From NCBI GenBank assembly GCA_028023455.1, contig JAQFVV010000012.1, forward strand, positions 9,958,499-10,022,498: a DNA stretch of 64,000 nt, given 5' to 3'. Below are positions 60,690 through 64,000 of this stretch, one piece after another (within the stretch, counting starts at the first letter, position 1; each line of letters starts with the position of its first letter). The DNA comes from Epiperipatus broadwayi (taxonomy: Eukaryota > Onychophora > Udeonychophora > Euonychophora > Peripatidae). The notes beneath the pieces are model-generated. The model was not told where the DNA came from. It was given only the letters and a program-made list of their open reading frames with translations, and ran no database searches. The translations under genes and the position numbers were made by a program.

Positions 60690-61985
60690 TTTATTCATAA
60701 AAAAAAAAAAAAAACAGATACAAATACAGTTAGAAAAAGGTTTAATTTCAGGAGCAACATGGTAAGAGGGGACGGATAAATGTGAAAAGGGAATGGAAAG
60801 TGGAAAGGGGAAATGGTGTGTAGTTTAGGCCAGTCTGAGATGCATGTCTTCATTGAGCAAGCACTGCATGGGGCACAAACATTTGAATGATTGAGTCCTA
60901 TGACAGAGGCTGATAGGGAGTTGGAGGATTGCCCAAATGTTTGTGAGAGAGTGGAGGTGGGGCTAGTTTGGTATCTGGTTTTGAGAGAGCGAATTAGGTC
61001 CAAGAGCTTTTGATTCACTGAGTGTATTCTCTGGTCAAAAATAATGGCACATCGAAGCAACCAGAGTGCATAGATGAGGAAAACTGATAGTCTAATAGTT
61101 GCAAAGACCCTGTTTCTATGGATTCTTGGAGGTTGAAGATGGTATTCCTGTGCGAGGAAAGGCAGTAATTGATGACATGTTTCATGCCAAGCAGAAAGTA
61201 GGAAGTGTTGGAGGGTTTCATTGTCAGTTTTACGGAACTGGCATATGGGAGAGATCTTGGTGAAATCCCTACGGTTGGCCAAGAATTGATTTGTGGGAAG
61301 AGAGTGAAGATTGATTTTGAGGAGGAAATCGAGGAATTTTGCCTCAAGGGACCACTTTTTGAATTTGCGGATTAATTGAGCATTGGTAAGTATGAGAAAT
61401 GTAGGGGACACAATGGAGAAGTTTGCGGTCTGATTGAAAACCTCCCAGTATTTTAGTTTGCCACCGATGGATGGTATAACAAAGCCAGCCTTTTATAGGA
61501 TGTTGGCAATAAGTGAATGATCTGGGCCTACCACTGGGAGGAGGAATGTCAGTTGGTGTGATGATATGCACAAGGTTGGCAGGAAAGTGACTTAGGAGTG
61601 TGAGGATAATGTTGTGAGATATCTGGATCAGAAGAGTGTCGATGGAATGCAGGCCCAACCCATTGAGGCTTTTAGGAAAACAAGTTCTTTTTAGACTGAT
61701 AGCCACCACCTTTCTGCCCCAGAGAAAACAGGTGCAAAGGGAATTGATTTTGGATATAAAGGAATGTGTAGGTAGAACAATGGGGAGGTAATATGCTATT
61801 TTAGGAAACACTCCTGTGATAGCACTGAGGGTGGATGATATGCTTTGATACAGTGTGGTTTGGACCCATATGCTCATGTCCTTAGGAGACAGCATAGGGG
61901 GAATCCAAGGAAGTTGTGTGGCTTGGCACTGAAGGTGGAAGGGATTTGTTTACCAGTTGATAGTTGCCAGGCCGCTGATTATCTT
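60690..61985 (-). mobile_element. LINE fragment (family K), thumb and zinc-binding region, copy 3
   Basis: The best copy of the family seen at 44900 and 46250. The minus strand has two overlapping long frames. One (61344-61895, 183 codons) has LYQSISSTLSAITGVFPKIA, a CTCFLWGRKVVAISLKRTCF segment and LNGLGLHS, the RT thumb pattern F-L-W-G-x-K, P-K-x-x-GLGL. The other (60695-61411) has FKKWSLEAKFLDFLLKIN, LHSLPTNQFLANRR, PICQ and NETLQHFLLSAW, resembling a zinc-binding RT domain (zf-RVT) in which one expected cysteine of the first pair is lost. A single frameshift at ~61345-61400 separates them. Confidence 0.78.
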
Positions 61986-62129
61986 ATTGGATATTTTTTG
62001 TGATTATTATGTCACAATGCGATTAAAATTCTTATGCATTTTTAAGTAATACAAAATATAAATGGTAATCATCATCATCATTAATAATTTGAAAACCAAA
62101 TTTCATACATTAAATTTGAATATCTTCAA

Positions 62130-62535
62130 GTTCTTTCATCTCTTACTATACTCTTACATATTCCTCTCTATAAAATTATCTATATATTTCATCTTTTATC
62201 TTTTTTTTCTTTATAGTTTTTGTTAACATGTTTTATAATTGTCACACTTCAAAATATATATTCAATATTCTATATATTCTTTTCAGCACTCTAAATAGTA
62301 ATCTCACCTTTTTAATTTGTTTTGATCATTCTGTCCAAACCCACATCTCGAAAGCATCCAACTTTTGTATACTCTTTTCCCAATTGTCTACTTTTAATGA
62401 GCCTCTGTCTTAACTCTAATTGCAAGGCATTACTAAATGATATCCTAGCTTTATTAATAATCTTTTTAGTCACTGCACTGCTCTATTTTATAAATTCCTG
62501 TCCATCACTTCTTTTTGTGTGTTTTTGATCTTGCA
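62130..62535 (-). mobile_element. LINE C-terminal fragment (different family), minus strand
   Basis: The minus strand reads, with shifts, a K-A-R-I-S-F-S-N-A-L segment, L-R-Q-R-L-I-K, then LDAFEMWVWTE followed by about 15 residues and FRVLKRI. This resembles the region after the palm in many LINE polyproteins, with pattern K-x-x-F, R-x-R-x-(I/L)-K, (L/M)-x-AFEMW-x-W-R-R-M, and V-L-x-R-I. Only ~400 bp is recognisable. Confidence 0.5.
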
Positions 62536-62539
62536 TTGC

Positions 62540-64000
62540 TTTAGTTTAATTTACATTTATTTTCAAACACAAACTTTCTAAAAAAAACTATTATTTCTGG
62601 ATAAGAATATCTTAAGCTCACTCTTACCACCTGCAGCAAACTGTATGTGATGAACTCCCCAACATTAATTCTTTCATAATCAAAACAATTCTCATTTAGT
62701 GAGTCATAAGTATTTATTTTAAGTATATATATCAAATATATTATATATGGAAGAATGTTATATATGAATAAGGTTTTACTAGTAATTTTAATCAAGTATA
62801 ATTAAGAAAGAGAAGGAAAATTGATAAATTTAGCCAGAGATAAAATTAATAGCTGCAAAAGAATGCAATTAGTAAAGTAATGGAAGTAGTCAGGGAATGG
62901 TTCTCTTAAAGATCCATGTTTGATAAATCTTTACATAGAGTGCAAATATTTCTGTAATAAAAGACATAATGAGGAATGAAGATTAGAATGCTGAACACAT
63001 AGAACATTTGCATGATGGCATACAGCAGGTAGCAGTTAACAAGTCAGAACATAATTACTTTATGAATATATAGAATAGCCCTAGAAATGTTATATAAGCT
63101 AAATATTATGTAAGCAGATCAATAGAAGACTCAACCATGAAGTGAAGACATTGCTGTTAGTTAGACACTCAACATGAAGCATTGCATTGGAAGGATTAGA
63201 CATTATCTCCAACAATGAAGAGTACTAAGGTAAGTCATAGCATTTAATCTGTATACTGTATGCACCAATAAGTGTTACAACTTTGGAGGTAGTATTCAAC
63301 TTTAGCTACAACTGTTAAGATATCAGCAAAAGTGGAACAAGAAGAGACAAATAAGACAGTGTAAGAGACTCGACCTATACAGAAAAGTATAACAGTCTTT
63401 GAAAGACAGTGTAAGAGACTCTTTGGAAGTCAAAACAGTATATAGTAGTAACTCACTATTACATGAATGTCAAGGTCACAGGGCTGCAGTGATACAAGAT
63501 AAAAAGCAAACAATAGGCTGACACAGTTCATACTGAATAGACAAATAACTCAACAGTCACCTGTAGTGTGAGCAAGAATCTGAGGAATGACAGCTGAATC
63601 AAGAACTGAATATTCTTGTACTAACACTACTATATTTATGAATAATCATTATTTTTGTATTACAGATATTAAATTGCACAACACAACAGAAGGGGTGCAA
63701 TTGAGAAAAAGATAATAGAAAAGAGATGGACATGACAATCGAGAAAAAATATTGATATAGTAGTCAATATGCAGTCTCAAGAAGAAAGGAAATAGGGGCC
63801 TATAAGTACAATAAATCTGGAATAAGTTACAATATTGAATCCAAAGAATGAGACCAAACAAGAAACGAATCAGGAGGAAAGAAAGCTACGGCAAAAATAA
63901 CTTTTCATTTTTCTTTTGTTAAGTTATGAAAGATTAGAATAGCTATAAATGGAGTATAAAAAAATTTAATTCAACTCAACCTAAGTTGTGAAAATAGTAT
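62540..64000. other. unassigned, less AT-rich segment from ~62900, possibly LTR-like
   Basis: From ~62900 to the end the composition is more balanced and purine-rich on the plus strand. A TATA-like ATGTTATATAAGC lies at ~63090, an AAGGTAAGT donor-like site at ~63229, and GACAGTGTAAGAGACT twice at 63355 and 63405 (50-bp spacing). This could be a long terminal repeat and leader of an LTR retrotransposon, or a transcribed exon/intron boundary. No primer-binding site or paired LTR could be confirmed and no ORF has a recognisable domain. Confidence 0.3.

Overview
This window looks like nuclear DNA from an invertebrate animal with a large, very AT-rich genome (roughly three quarters A+T by eye). 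The reasons are: no long open reading frames outside mobile elements, no operon or ribosome-binding-site structure, strong CpG depletion, microsatellites, and decayed copies of animal-type repeats (RTE and other non-LTR retrotransposons, a Merlin DNA transposon, tRNA-derived SINEs, fold-back elements). I cannot name the species. I find no intact host protein gene and no intact functional RNA gene. Almost everything recognisable is a mobile-element remnant.

Layout. 1-1430: CpG-rich stretch with CCAAT motifs, ending abruptly; possibly a promoter or the unmethylated edge of a neighbouring gene. 1431-8500: AT-rich DNA with short tandem duplications. 8500-12130: two members of a repeat called here family B, then two decayed Merlin-type transposase copies head to head in a ~2-kb inverted repeat. 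14640-18800: a ~1.2-kb dispersed repeat (family E), a tRNA-derived SINE, an RTE fragment, and a palindromic element (family A) inserted in that fragment with a 14-bp target-site duplication. 20160-24400: a truncated family B insert with a 13-bp duplication, a MITE-like element and a longer RTE copy on the minus strand. 28500-36240: microsatellites, a ~42-bp minisatellite, a relative of family B (family C), a second family E copy, an RTE 3' end and a 2-kb-spaced inverted repeat. 37250-44850: more family B, E and other repeats, a coiled-coil ORF, and a fold-back array of ~333-bp units bounded by a 14-bp duplication. 44900-49330: two fragments of one LINE family (minus), an endonuclease-domain fragment (plus) and another fold-back array. 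51590-53230: a second array of the same minisatellite in the opposite orientation, a compound family B palindrome and a degenerate tandem array. 56350-58995: a decayed LINE on the plus strand, interrupted by a tRNA-derived SINE and by the second family A palindrome. 60570-62540: a hAT-like terminus and two more minus-strand LINE fragments. 62540-64000: unassigned, perhaps LTR-like.

Main discovery candidate: families A, B and C, which are short non-autonomous elements, each carry a hammerhead-ribozyme-like core in the same sense. The core is CTGANGA, a short hairpin, GAAA, a short and usually self-complementary helix III segment (ACTAGT in B, ACGT in A), a permitted cleavage nucleotide, and then bases that pair with those just before CTGANGA to form helix I. 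In family B the cleavage triplet is GUC and helix I is six perfect pairs in one copy. Families A and B, and two fold-back families without the motif, occur as units joined to inverted partial units, with 13-16-bp target duplications where visible. This resembles what is known of Penelope-like and retrozyme-type elements. Helix II in families B and C has a mismatch at the closing position, so self-cleavage is a hypothesis, not a conclusion.
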